A stretch of DNA of 36,913 bases. Source: a virus. The DNA is taken from positions 1-36,913 of IMG/VR virus record IMGVR_UViG_3300030012_000595, one strand, 5' to 3'. Below are positions 30,277 through 36,824 of the stretch, in pieces (within the stretch, counting starts at the first letter, position 1; each line of letters begins with the position of its first letter). The notes under the pieces were generated by a model. It had not been told where the DNA came from. It saw only the letters and a list, made by a program, of their open reading frames with translations, and did no database searches. Both the position numbers and the translations under genes were made by a program.

Positions 30277-32021
30277 TATCCACCAATCCCTTGTAAGAAC
30301 TGTTGTATGCCTGGTGGAGGACCTTGTGGTGGTAAGGCACCTCCTCCAAGCAATTCCTGTTCAGCGACTGGTATTTCAGGTTCTTCTGCAGTAAAGAACT
30401 TATCCAGTATATTTTGCATATTATCTGGATTCTTTCTTATCTGCACAACAGCCATAGTTGCCTTTGTATCTCCTTGTTGTGCTTGTGCTAATAATGTATC
30501 AAATAAAACTTTGTCTGCTTTTTCTTTTGTAATTCTGCTATTTACTGCAGATAGGTTATCAAGACCATCTAAGTTTTCTTGTAGTGTCTGTGTGTCTATG
30601 ATACCTGCTTGTAGTAACTGCAGCCCTGTTACAATTTTTTGTGGCTCATCATATCCAGCCATAGCACCATATACTCTTCTAGTTTTAAATGCACCTTGTA
30701 TATCTTTTTGTGGGTCATACTTTTCACTAAAGAACTGATTGTTATAATAACCAGACAATTCTTTTGATGTACCACCATACATCTTTTGGTCCCACTCTAA
30801 TCTCTTACTGTCAATCATCTCTATAGCATCAGCCATAACTGTGTGATACTCTCTAATCATAAGTGACATAGATGCACCTAGTTCTTCTAATCCTCTACCA
30901 GTAGCAAAGCTAAGTGGTGACTGTGAATCATCTGTTATAGGATATGCACCACCAACACGAAGTTGTCTTTCTATCCTATCTATCTGTTGAAAAATCTGAT
31001 AAGGAACATTTGATGCAGGTTTACTTACTTGTGTACCTGGAGCTAGATAGTTTACAGCGAACCTACCTTTACGATACTGTCCTGATTCTATCTCACCAGA
31101 TATGTTGGTTTCTGTAAATACTGCATCTTCCATAGCTATTATTGACATCACATTTATCTTTGCCATAGAAGCCATAAGACCTATAATTTGGTCATACTGC
31201 CCTTGCATTCTGTCAAAAGCAAATTTCTTTGCAATAACAAAAGCAGGTCCACTATCTAGTGGGTTAGGTATGAAGTCAAGAATAGTTCCAGAAGTCATGT
31301 GGAAAATGTATGTACCTTCTTCGTTGTAATACTCTGCTACAAGGTCACCCTCGCCATTTGAGTTAGCCCATGAGCCATTGTAAGAATCTGTATAAGCAGA
31401 AGCATACGCATTACCTACACCTAGTGTATTTACTTGGTAAGCATCTTTGCTATTTATCTTGTCTGCATACTTAGGGTACGCTCTTGACAAAGCATCTTTA
31501 GGTACTCTTCTAATAATTGCCATTTCTTTTGGTTGTTGGTCTGCACCAAAATAGCCAGGGAAACAGTTGTAAGGGTCACGCAGTTCTGCACAAGGATATG
31601 GTGTACCATCAGGTCCTTTTTTTTCTCTAATTACCCATACAGCAAAACCATAACCAGGTAGCCATCTACCTACTTGTGGCATTTGTAAATCTAGTTTCTG
31701 TGTGTCATCATACGAAGTTACGATACGAGCTATCTTATCTGCTTTAGCTCTAGCTCTGTCAGAATCTTTATTGTTTGGAACATCTACTTTTAAGTTTGGA
31801 ATACGACCTATCTTTTGTGACAAGTGTTCTAAACCTGACATCATCAAGTTAGGTACAGGTATTTGGAAATCTTGAAAACCTTTTATCTGGTCACCTAGTA
31901 AAGCTAGTAAACCATCAGGTCCACCATTCATAATTGCACGAATACGACCTCTAGTAGAATATGCACTCTGATTATCAAAGTGCAACTGTGTAATCTGATA
32001 TTGTAATTCTTCAGGTGTCAT
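30276..32021 (-). CDS. Portal protein
   Basis: 581 residues. Starts MTPEELQYQITQLHFDNQSA. Landmarks: GRWLPGYGFAVWVIREKKGP, LRDPYNCFPGYFG, an internal helix region (YDQIIGLMASMAKINVMSI), LAPGTQVSKP, RQLRVGGAYPITDDSQSP, and FATGRGLEELG. The DPYNCFP motif and the long helical stem are shared by portals of podovirus-like actinophages. It forms the twelve-part ring for DNA packaging and ejection. Normal length, directly behind the terminase. The C terminus is Gly/Pro-rich (LGGGALPPQGPPPG), possibly contacting the core. Confidence 0.87.
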   Translation of the reverse strand: MTPEELQYQITQLHFDNQSAYSTRGRIRAIMNGGPDGLLALLGDQIKGFQDFQIPVPNLMMSGLEHLSQKIGRIPNLKVDVPNNKDSDRARAKADKIARIVTSYDDTQKLDLQMPQVGRWLPGYGFAVWVIREKKGPDGTPYPCAELRDPYNCFPGYFGADQQPKEMAIIRRVPKDALSRAYPKYADKINSKDAYQVNTLGVGNAYASAYTDSYNGSWANSNGEGDLVAEYYNEEGTYIFHMTSGTILDFIPNPLDSGPAFVIAKKFAFDRMQGQYDQIIGLMASMAKINVMSIIAMEDAVFTETNISGEIESGQYRKGRFAVNYLAPGTQVSKPASNVPYQIFQQIDRIERQLRVGGAYPITDDSQSPLSFATGRGLEELGASMSLMIREYHTVMADAIEMIDSKRLEWDQKMYGGTSKELSGYYNNQFFSEKYDPQKDIQGAFKTRRVYGAMAGYDEPQKIVTGLQLLQAGIIDTQTLQENLDGLDNLSAVNSRITKEKADKVLFDTLLAQAQQGDTKATMAVVQIRKNPDNMQNILDKFFTAEEPEIPVAEQELLGGGALPPQGPPPGIQQFLQGIGG

Positions 32022-32022
32022 T

Positions 32023-33915
32023 CTATCCCCAAGGGCTTTCGTTCATATCGCTTATATTCCATTCTCCAAAACTAGGTTTATAATCTAATCCTACCTCAGC
32101 TAATCGTTCTTTTCCTAATCTTCTAATAACTTTTAGAGGAAACCAACTAGCCATTACGACATCTGATTTATAACTTTTCGCCTTACTTGCCTTACTAGCA
32201 GCAGATGAAAAATAAATTAGTTGTCTACGATATATATTACTCTTAGTTTCGCTTTCTGTATCACCATAAGGCAGATTTATTAGCTTTTGTTCAAATAACT
32301 GTTGCATACTTCCAACACCATAAATTGGGTCATACTTGTTCTTTTGTGTCTGATGACCTTCTAAATATACACCAAATCTACTACAGTAATCTTTTATCTC
32401 TTTATCTTGCCTAATAGCTTTCTGAAAACCATTCTCTTCAATAACCCAATGTGCAAGTCCATACTTCTCATACCATTTCTGTATTGACTTCTTAGCTTGT
32501 ATAACACCACCACCTTGTTCGTTTTCTATATCTACAAGATACAACTGACCTGTTTCTGGATTTGCTGCCCACAATACACAAGCCTGAAAACCTGTAGATG
32601 CAGGGTCTAATCCTGCAATCAAATGTGTACCTGCAGGTATGTGACCAACTGTTCTATTGACATCTCTACATTGGTCTATATCTTCAGAGTTAAACATTGT
32701 TATACCTTCTACAAATGCTTTGTTTAGATATACCATCTCAAAGATAGCTCTACCACCTGTAGTATCTGCATTATTCTTTTGTGACATAAGCCATTTAAAA
32801 GTACGCTTACTTGCCCATAACATACAGTCTTTATGGTCCTCTATATCACCTTCTGGCAATATACACTCTGAACTATGTGCCTCTTCTACAATGTGGTCAA
32901 ACTCTGGGTTTTCTAATAAAAAGTTATATAAATCTTCAGGGTGCTGTCTTGACCCAATCACAACTACAGCAGTATGTTCCTCTTTACGAGATGACAGAGT
33001 AGTTGTCCACCATTGTCTAGTTTGTTCTCTAGCACTAGGTTGTATTGTTGTACCATGGTCCTCAATATCATCTGCAATAATTAAATCACAGTCACGAGAA
33101 AGTATTTTACCACCTTTACCTACAGCAACCATAGTAGGTGACTTTATACCAGTAACTGTTCTAGTAGCTATAGTAAATTGTCCTGATGACCAAGATTTAC
33201 CTGACCTTACTTTTGGTTGAAACTTAACACCTGGTCCATTCATTTCTTCATTAAGTTGCTCGTTGTTCTCTAAATGGTCCATAACAGAACCTACAGCATT
33301 CTTTGCAATATCTTCATTACCACCAACCCACATAATTCTTATGTTTGGATTTTTACATATCTGCCATACAGCAAAGTGTGTAAGCAAGTCTGTCTTACCA
33401 TGTCTAGGTGGGCTTAGTATCATTTGTTGCTTACCATTTTCTATAGCATCAACAATATTGTTTATCCAGTTCTCGTGAAAGTCTGCTGTTTCGTATAGGT
33501 CACCTGTTTCTGTTTTAAAATACCTATCTCTAAAATCTTTAAAATCTTGTAAGGATTTCTTTGTTTCCTCTGCTATCTCCCAGTCTTGTTGTGCTTCAAG
33601 TATTGCTTTATCTTCTCTATACGCTGCATACATTTCTGTAACAGTTACACGACCAATATCCATAAGGTCAGCAACTTGTTGATGTGTAAATACTTTATCT
33701 TCTATCTTTTGTGCATATAGCGTAACAAAGTCTTTATAGTGCTGACCTCTGTTTGTAGATGATTTACCAGAAGGTTCTGGTTTTTTCTTCTTTTTATTTT
33801 TTATGTAGTGGTATCTTTTTTTACATTTATCAGTACAGTATGGGCTACGCTCTCTTCTCTGCCTTCTACAAGATTCACCAACTAGCTCATTGATTTTACA
33901 TCTAGGTCTAGCCAT
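32023..33915 (-). CDS. Terminase large subunit with N-terminal zinc/HTH extension
   Basis: 630 residues. ATPase: Walker A LSPPRHGKT (167-175) and Walker B LIIADDIED (278-286), plus VVVIGSRQHPEDLY as coupling region. Nuclease: D437 in IAGLDPAS, E493/E494 in HWVIEENGF, D585 in SYKSDVVMA. The first 100 residues hold C6, C16, C27 and C31 in a basic region (KKRYHYIKNKKKKKPEP), a possible zinc knuckle, then a helix-turn-helix (THQQVADLMDIGRVTVTEMY, 77-96). No separate small terminase was found, so this extension may bind DNA in its place. It cleaves and translocates the genome into the head. Confidence 0.92.
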   Translation of the reverse strand: MARPRCKINELVGESCRRQRRERSPYCTDKCKKRYHYIKNKKKKKPEPSGKSSTNRGQHYKDFVTLYAQKIEDKVFTHQQVADLMDIGRVTVTEMYAAYREDKAILEAQQDWEIAEETKKSLQDFKDFRDRYFKTETGDLYETADFHENWINNIVDAIENGKQQMILSPPRHGKTDLLTHFAVWQICKNPNIRIMWVGGNEDIAKNAVGSVMDHLENNEQLNEEMNGPGVKFQPKVRSGKSWSSGQFTIATRTVTGIKSPTMVAVGKGGKILSRDCDLIIADDIEDHGTTIQPSAREQTRQWWTTTLSSRKEEHTAVVVIGSRQHPEDLYNFLLENPEFDHIVEEAHSSECILPEGDIEDHKDCMLWASKRTFKWLMSQKNNADTTGGRAIFEMVYLNKAFVEGITMFNSEDIDQCRDVNRTVGHIPAGTHLIAGLDPASTGFQACVLWAANPETGQLYLVDIENEQGGGVIQAKKSIQKWYEKYGLAHWVIEENGFQKAIRQDKEIKDYCSRFGVYLEGHQTQKNKYDPIYGVGSMQQLFEQKLINLPYGDTESETKSNIYRRQLIYFSSAASKASKAKSYKSDVVMASWFPLKVIRRLGKERLAEVGLDYKPSFGEWNISDMNESPWG

Positions 33916-34103
33916 TATCTCTTTTTCTTTTTATCTGAAACTCTTGACTTTTGTACTTTCTTTATATTTACTTTTTTACCTTTTTTATAAGCTGCAGCAG
34001 TAGCTAATATCTCTCTAGCTCTTTTTTTTGCATCTGCCTCTGATAGACCTGATAGATATTTTGCAGGTACTCCATACTTATAAGGTTGTTTTCTTCTACT
34101 CAC
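33915..34103 (-). CDS. Lys-rich small protein (YKYGVPAKYLSGLS type), 62 aa
   Basis: Starts MSRRKQPYKYGVPAKYLSGL. The 'YKYGVP.KYLSGLS.....KR..EI..TA..YK.GK' pattern is a short conserved protein found in marine phages and large algal viruses; its role is unknown. It is very basic, and could bind packaged or replicating DNA or help the terminase. It overlaps the terminase start by one base and the upstream gene by four (ATGA), so it is tightly bound to the packaging operon. Confidence 0.75.
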   Translation of the reverse strand: MSRRKQPYKYGVPAKYLSGLSEADAKKRAREILATAAAYKKGKKVNIKKVQKSRVSDKKKKR

Positions 34104-34336
34104 TTTTTCTTTTTCTTTCCACCACGCAGGTCAGTATCGTGTTTTCTTGAACCACGAATATAACTGTTCACCCTGCCCATAGCCCATTGAGCCATAGAAA
34201 CTCCTGGTCTTGAACCAGAACTCATATACGCAGCCTGACCTCTTTTGTACACAGTTTTAAGTGTAGATAAAGATATACCACTAGACTTTGCTTTTTTAAT
34301 TAGTGCAGTATTTGCACTTGCTGGTATCTTAGCCAT
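34100..34336 (-). CDS. DUF5824-like small basic protein, 78 aa
   Basis: Starts MAKIPASANTALIKKAKSSG. The core GISLSTLKTVYKRGQAAYM, then SRPGVSMAQWAMGRVNSYI, then HDTDLRGG, matches a domain I know as DUF5824, common in phages and large DNA viruses of algae. It is thought to be associated with virion or DNA functions, but no activity is established to my knowledge. Ends in five Lys. Starts at TAATG with the previous gene's stop. Confidence 0.72.
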   Translation of the reverse strand: MAKIPASANTALIKKAKSSGISLSTLKTVYKRGQAAYMSSGSRPGVSMAQWAMGRVNSYIRGSRKHDTDLRGGKKKKK

Positions 34337-34509
34337 TACTTACCTACAGCTTTCTGTGCTCTTGTGTGAGCCTGTGTAAAGGTAGCACCTCTACGCATAG
34401 AGTTGTACATGTACTGCATGTGTTTTTTGCTATGATGCTGTGAATGTTTTTTCATAGTTTCTTGTTGTCTTTTAGTTAACTTAGAAACATCTACGCCTTT
34501 AACTTTCAT
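34336..34509 (-). CDS. Basic small protein (MKVKGVDVSKLTKRQQ type), 57 aa
   Basis: Reads MKVKGVDVSKLTKRQQETMK then KHSQHHSKKHMQYMYNSMRR and GATFTQAHTRAQKAVGK. The 'LTKRQQ..M..H..HH...HM..M...M..G.TF..AH..A...VGK' pattern recurs in marine phages. The four His spaced along a helix could bind metal. It overlaps the 38-residue gene by four bases (ATGA) and the next gene by one. Confidence 0.72.
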   Translation of the reverse strand: MKVKGVDVSKLTKRQQETMKKHSQHHSKKHMQYMYNSMRRGATFTQAHTRAQKAVGK

Positions 34510-34625
34510 TTCTTTTTTTTCTTTCTAAGTGCTTTAAAATCAGCAGCAGTTATTTTATTTCTAGGTGGTGCAACTCTTGCAATTTTCATTTGCTTTTTAG
34601 AGTAACCTTTTTTACCTTTTGGCAT
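34506..34625 (-). CDS. Lys-rich mini protein, 38 aa
   Basis: Reads MPKGKKGYSKKQMKIARVAP then PRNKITAADFKALRKKKK. The stop TGA overlaps the next ATG (ATGA, 34506-34509). AAAGGAGAGAT precedes the ATG. It is highly basic, with a short central helix (TAADFKALR). This kind of mini protein is often seen ahead of terminase genes in marine phages. Coupled reading frames on both sides support it as a real gene; function unknown. Confidence 0.68.
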   Translation of the reverse strand: MPKGKKGYSKKQMKIARVAPPRNKITAADFKALRKKKKK

Positions 34626-34634
34626 ATCTCTCCT

Positions 34635-34892
34635 TTACCAATCTCTACATGCCCAGTAACGAGCAGTAGTCTTATCTTTTGCAGTAGAACATTTATGCCT
34701 GGCACGAAACGAAGCTCTTGCTTTAGGATTGTTTTTACGAACAGGCATATTTGGGTCACCAAACATTACTTTCTTTACCTTGCCATTAGACATAACAAAA
34801 ACTTTTTTTGACTTACGCCCATACCCTGGTTCGCCTTTCCTAATAGCACTAGGACTATTTAGCTTGACCTTCATTCCACGCCATTCAGCCAT
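34635..34892 (-). CDS. Conserved marine-virus protein (FGDPNM...FRARHKC type), 85 aa
   Basis: Starts MAEWRGMKVKLNSPSAIRKG. The landmarks KVFVMSNGKVKKVMFGDPNM, then NPKARASFRARHKCSTAKDK and TTARYWACRDW, are among the most recognisable small-protein patterns of marine phages and giant algal viruses, where they are sometimes fused to capsid protease or scaffold genes. C68 and C82 might coordinate a metal with H66. Exact role unknown; virion assembly is likely. Confidence 0.78.
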   Translation of the reverse strand: MAEWRGMKVKLNSPSAIRKGEPGYGRKSKKVFVMSNGKVKKVMFGDPNMPVRKNNPKARASFRARHKCSTAKDKTTARYWACRDW

Positions 34893-34951
34893 TAGTACCT
34901 TCTGCCTTTTTTCTTTCCAGACATTTTTTTCTTTTTCTTCTTGCTATACAT
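34892..34951 (-). CDS. Lys-rich 19-residue peptide MYSKKKKKKMSGKKKGRRY
   Basis: The reading frame from ATG 34951 encodes 19 residues, 13 of them Lys or Arg, and its stop overlaps the ATG of the FGDPNM gene (TAATG). TTAGGAGAA lies 11 bases upstream of the start. It is the first gene of the late - strand operon. The composition and the coupled end argue that it is translated; a DNA-compacting tail or a leader peptide is possible. Confidence 0.55.
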   Translation of the reverse strand: MYSKKKKKKMSGKKKGRRY

Positions 34952-34986
34952 TATGTGTGTGTTCTCCTAACTATACTATATCTTGT

Positions 34987-35193
34987 ATGAGTGATTATAT
35001 AAAAGGAAATAAATATCCTAATTACAAACCCTCTACTTCTTATACTAGTGGAAGAATTTGTTTGCAGGAAGGCTGCGATACTGTTATATCAAAATATAAC
35101 AAGTATAGATATTGTAATACTCACAAAATTAAAGTGTACCCAAGAATAAAGGGCAGAAAACCACCCATTGATTTACAAGAACCAGGTGCGTAA
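34987..35193 (+). CDS. Zinc-binding small protein, 68 aa
   Basis: Starts MSDYIKGNKYPNYKPSTSYT. Core: C-x4-C-x12-C-x2-H (RICLQEGCDTVISKYNKYRY then CNTHK), a treble-clef-like CCCH site similar to zinc motifs in small phage DNA-binding proteins. A basic middle (KVYPRIKGRKPP) supports nucleic-acid binding. There is no ribosome-binding site; TATACT (34972-34977) ends nine bases before the ATG, so the mRNA may be leaderless. It is divergent from the late operon and adjacent to the gene-free interval, and may be a regulator or origin-binding protein. Confidence 0.7.
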   Translation: MSDYIKGNKYPNYKPSTSYTSGRICLQEGCDTVISKYNKYRYCNTHKIKVYPRIKGRKPPIDLQEPGA

Positions 35194-35207
35194 AAAAAAT
35201 TTTTTTT
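35192..35207. other. A8T8 tract, likely DNA bend
   Basis: Eight A followed by eight T at 35192-35207, starting inside the stop codon of the zinc protein. Such perfectly symmetric A/T tracts alter DNA shape and often mark origins, packaging sites or nucleoid-protein targets. It opens the 877-bp gene-free interval. Confidence 0.7.
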
Positions 35208-35261
35208 AATCATCTTGTTATACCATACCCTAGACTAGCTAGGGCATATACAGGGAGGAAC

Positions 35262-35282
35262 ATGAATAAAGAATCATGTTAG
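35262..35282 (+). CDS. Possible leader peptide MNKESC
   Basis: ATG 35262 to TAG 35280-35282 encodes MNKESC. It is preceded by GGGAGGAAC, as strong a ribosome-binding site as any in the window, which is surprising for six codons. It lies between the hairpin at 35228-35244 and the structured region. It could be a leader peptide, a remnant of a lost gene, or chance. Confidence 0.3.
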   Translation: MNKESC

Positions 35283-35780
35283 TTTAAGTATAGCAAAAAA
35301 TGGTTAATGAGTTGCCCCAAAAACCATTTCTTGCATATTATTTATTTGTATATCCCATTACAGGTACTTGTATTATATTAGCCTTCTGTTATTATTCAAG
35401 TAACAAAAATTATTTAGGAGTAGATAGATACAGGTAAAGAGGGCATCAGGAGCACAAAAGGCTTACCAGGGAAACCTGACCAACTAGAAAGACAAGTAAG
35501 CTACCCAAGGTCTAAACCAAACTAAGTAATCAAAACTTTTCGCAAATATATTGCCACTAATGCCTGTTATGGAAAATCAGCTAGACTACCCTTATTGAGA
35601 AAGAAATGTAAAGAGTGTGAAAACACTCTAAAACAGATAGGTAAACAGAATAGATACTACTGTGATAGTTCACCTACTATATGTAGTATGTCAGGTAAAA
35701 CACACACTATATAGTATGCCTACTAGACATTGTTTTAGTACAGTTTGTCACCTTTAAATAAAGAGTGGTTACAACATATA
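35283..35780 (+). ncRNA. Candidate large structured noncoding RNA
   Basis: Predicted helices by eye: GCAAAAAATGGTT (35293-35305) with AACCATTTCTTGC (35322-35334), 13 positions and one mismatch; TACTTG/CAAGTA (35365-35370 with 35397-35402); GGGCAT/ATGCCT (35441-35446 with 35560-35565) enclosing GCTTAC/GTAAGC (35461-35466 with 35496-35501), which stacks on CAGG-GAAA-CCTG (35467-35478); GCAA/TTGC (35542-35554); AGAGTGT-GAAA-ACACTCT (35612-35629); ATACTAC/GTAGTAT (35654-35660 with 35683-35689) around GTGA-TAGT-TCAC; the palindrome ACTATATAGT (35706-35715). Two hairpins have GAAA tetraloops only on the + strand, which favours a + transcript. Size and phage setting recall ornate RNAs such as GOLLD and ROOL, but I could not match either; limits are approximate. 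Confidence 0.45.
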
Positions 35781-35846
35781 AAGAAAGAGCTAATATTGAC
35801 ATTTGCATTAGTTTTATTGTTGTCTTGCCTGTATATATAAACACTA

Positions 35847-35872
35847 TTTCACAAACTTTATACATTGTGAAA
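35847..35872 (+). promoter_or_regulatory. Operator-like inverted repeat TTTCACAA-N10-TTGTGAAA
   Basis: Perfect 8-base arms (35847-35854 and 35865-35872) separated by 10 bases; 26 bases in all, the size of a dimeric repressor or origin-protein site. It lies just after TATATATAA (35832-35840) and about 200 bases before the first early gene. It could also form an RNA hairpin. Confidence 0.55.
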
Positions 35873-36070
35873 CATTATAAATTATTGTTGTGTAGTTCTG
35901 TAGTGTTGTGGTAGATAGGATTAGCTTAATTGATAACCACCCCCTACCATTATTTAAACCCAATCAATCAAATCAATAAAAAGAGTGGGAAAAAAATATT
36001 AAAGAAATACCCAACTAATTATAAATGTATAGTACTATTTACAGTAAGTAAAAACTAAGGGAGGTACATA

Positions 36071-36463
36071 ATGTACGAAACATACGAAACAAAAACAGTA
36101 GGGGAAATTGGCGTTGATAGTGGGCAAGTTCTATTAATAGACCCTTGCTACATTAAAAAAGATACGCTAGGCAATGAGGAAATGAACTACACTCAAAACA
36201 ATAGAAGTGAAGTTAGTTTTCTTAATGACCCAACACTAGACAACAAAAAGAACTTTTACACAAATGTTTGTGAAAGAACTTCAGTTGGCGAGGGTTTTGG
36301 AAATACTCAAAATGGTTTTGCAACTGCAACAACTCATGGAGATGGTACATACAAAGTCAAAGGTATTTTCAAAGATGGAGTATTACAGGGCTTTTATGTT
36401 AATTTCTCAGATGATACATTTACAGTACAAGCAGAGGAAACAGAGGACGATTATTACTGGTAA
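36071..36463 (+). CDS. Conserved hypothetical protein with 'VDSGQVLLIDPCYI' motif, 130 aa
   Basis: Starts MYETYETKTVGEIGVDSGQV. The phrase VGEIGVDSGQVLLIDPCYI, later a Gly-rich GDGTYKVKGIFKDGVLQGFY with FTV at the end, is the layout of small beta proteins found in many phages and related to DUF4241-type domains ('D.G...I.DPCY'). Function unknown. CTAAGGGAGGTACATA gives a good start. As the first gene after the gene-free interval it heads the leftward-closing + strand unit that ends at the terminator 487-519. Its tail is acidic (EETEDDYYW). Confidence 0.75.
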   Translation: MYETYETKTVGEIGVDSGQVLLIDPCYIKKDTLGNEEMNYTQNNRSEVSFLNDPTLDNKKNFYTNVCERTSVGEGFGNTQNGFATATTHGDGTYKVKGIFKDGVLQGFYVNFSDDTFTVQAEETEDDYYW

Positions 36464-36467
36464 AACT

Positions 36468-36512
36468 CTAGGAGGATATTTTAACAGGTATCCTCTAGGA
36501 GCTTTATAGCTC
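36468..36512 (+). promoter_or_regulatory. Two abutting mRNA hairpins between genes
   Basis: CTAGGAGGATA (36468-36478) pairs with TATCCTCTAG (36489-36498) with one bulged G, loop 10. It abuts GAGCT-TTAT-AGCTC (36499-36512). The first stem hides an AGGAGG, a perfect ribosome-binding site with no usable start codon after it. The next gene's own AAGGAGGAATA at 36520-36530 is free. Likely an RNA stability or processing element, or a decoy for ribosomes. Confidence 0.65.
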
Positions 36513-36530
36513 AATAACTAAGGAGGAATA

Positions 36531-36824
36531 ATGAAAGCTAAAGTAAAAACAAATCAATCTATAAAATGCGTAGACCAAAAGGAACACGCAAAAGAAAATA
36601 ACTATAATGGTTGGGCTAATTATGAAACATGGAATGTTTCCTTGTGGATTAATAACAATGAAAGATTGTATGATATTGCAAAAGATTGCAAAGATTATGC
36701 AGAGTTTATTGCATTTACTAAAGATATTGATATAACTATGACTGGCGACAAAGTAAAGTTTGACAATGATTTAGTTAATGTAGATGAAATAAACGATATG
36801 TTAAAAGAACTAAGGGGGGAATAA
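36531..36824 (+). CDS. DUF7249-like protein (NGWANYETWNVSLWI type), 97 aa
   Basis: Starts MKAKVKTNQSIKCVDQKEHA. The central YNGWANYETWNVSLWINNNE is the landmark of a small phage protein family I know as DUF7249-like; most members read NGW.NYETW.V.LW..N. Function is not established; the wide spread in phages of unrelated hosts suggests action on a conserved host target. AAGGAGGAATA precedes the ATG. It ends LRGE, with GGGGGGAATAATG coupling to the gene at 36824. Confidence 0.78.
   Translation: MKAKVKTNQSIKCVDQKEHAKENNYNGWANYETWNVSLWINNNERLYDIAKDCKDYAEFIAFTKDIDITMTGDKVKFDNDLVNVDEINDMLKELRGE

Larger units (their letters stand above)
35194..36070. other. 877-bp gene-free interval
   Basis: Neither strand has a credible gene here apart from a six-residue mini frame (35262-35282). 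In order it holds the A8T8 tract; a hairpin CCCTAG/CTAGGG (35228-35244); the mini frame; a dense series of RNA hairpins (35283-35780, listed separately); TTGACA at 35796-35801 without a convincing -10; TATATATAA at 35832-35840; the inverted repeat 35847-35872; GTGGTTA (35765-35771) complementary to TAACCAC (35934-35940); and the ribosome-binding site GGGAGGTAC of the gene at 36071. It is by far the largest noncoding stretch in a genome where genes otherwise touch, so it must be under selection: origin, packaging signal, noncoding RNA or a mixture. Confidence 0.8.

Noticed and set aside
34729-34986. Upstream extension of the zinc-protein frame on the + strand
   Set aside because: It runs antisense through two late genes; the protein pattern begins only at MSDYIKG (34987).
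35440-35780. Group I intron or RNase P-like RNA
   Set aside because: The conserved core sequences of group I introns and RNase P RNA were not found, and no interrupted gene flanks the region.
35796-35840. Promoter TTGACA (35796) with TATATA (35832)
   Set aside because: Distance between boxes is about 30 bases, too long; other hexamers at 16-18 bases are poor. Left as a possible element of the interval only.
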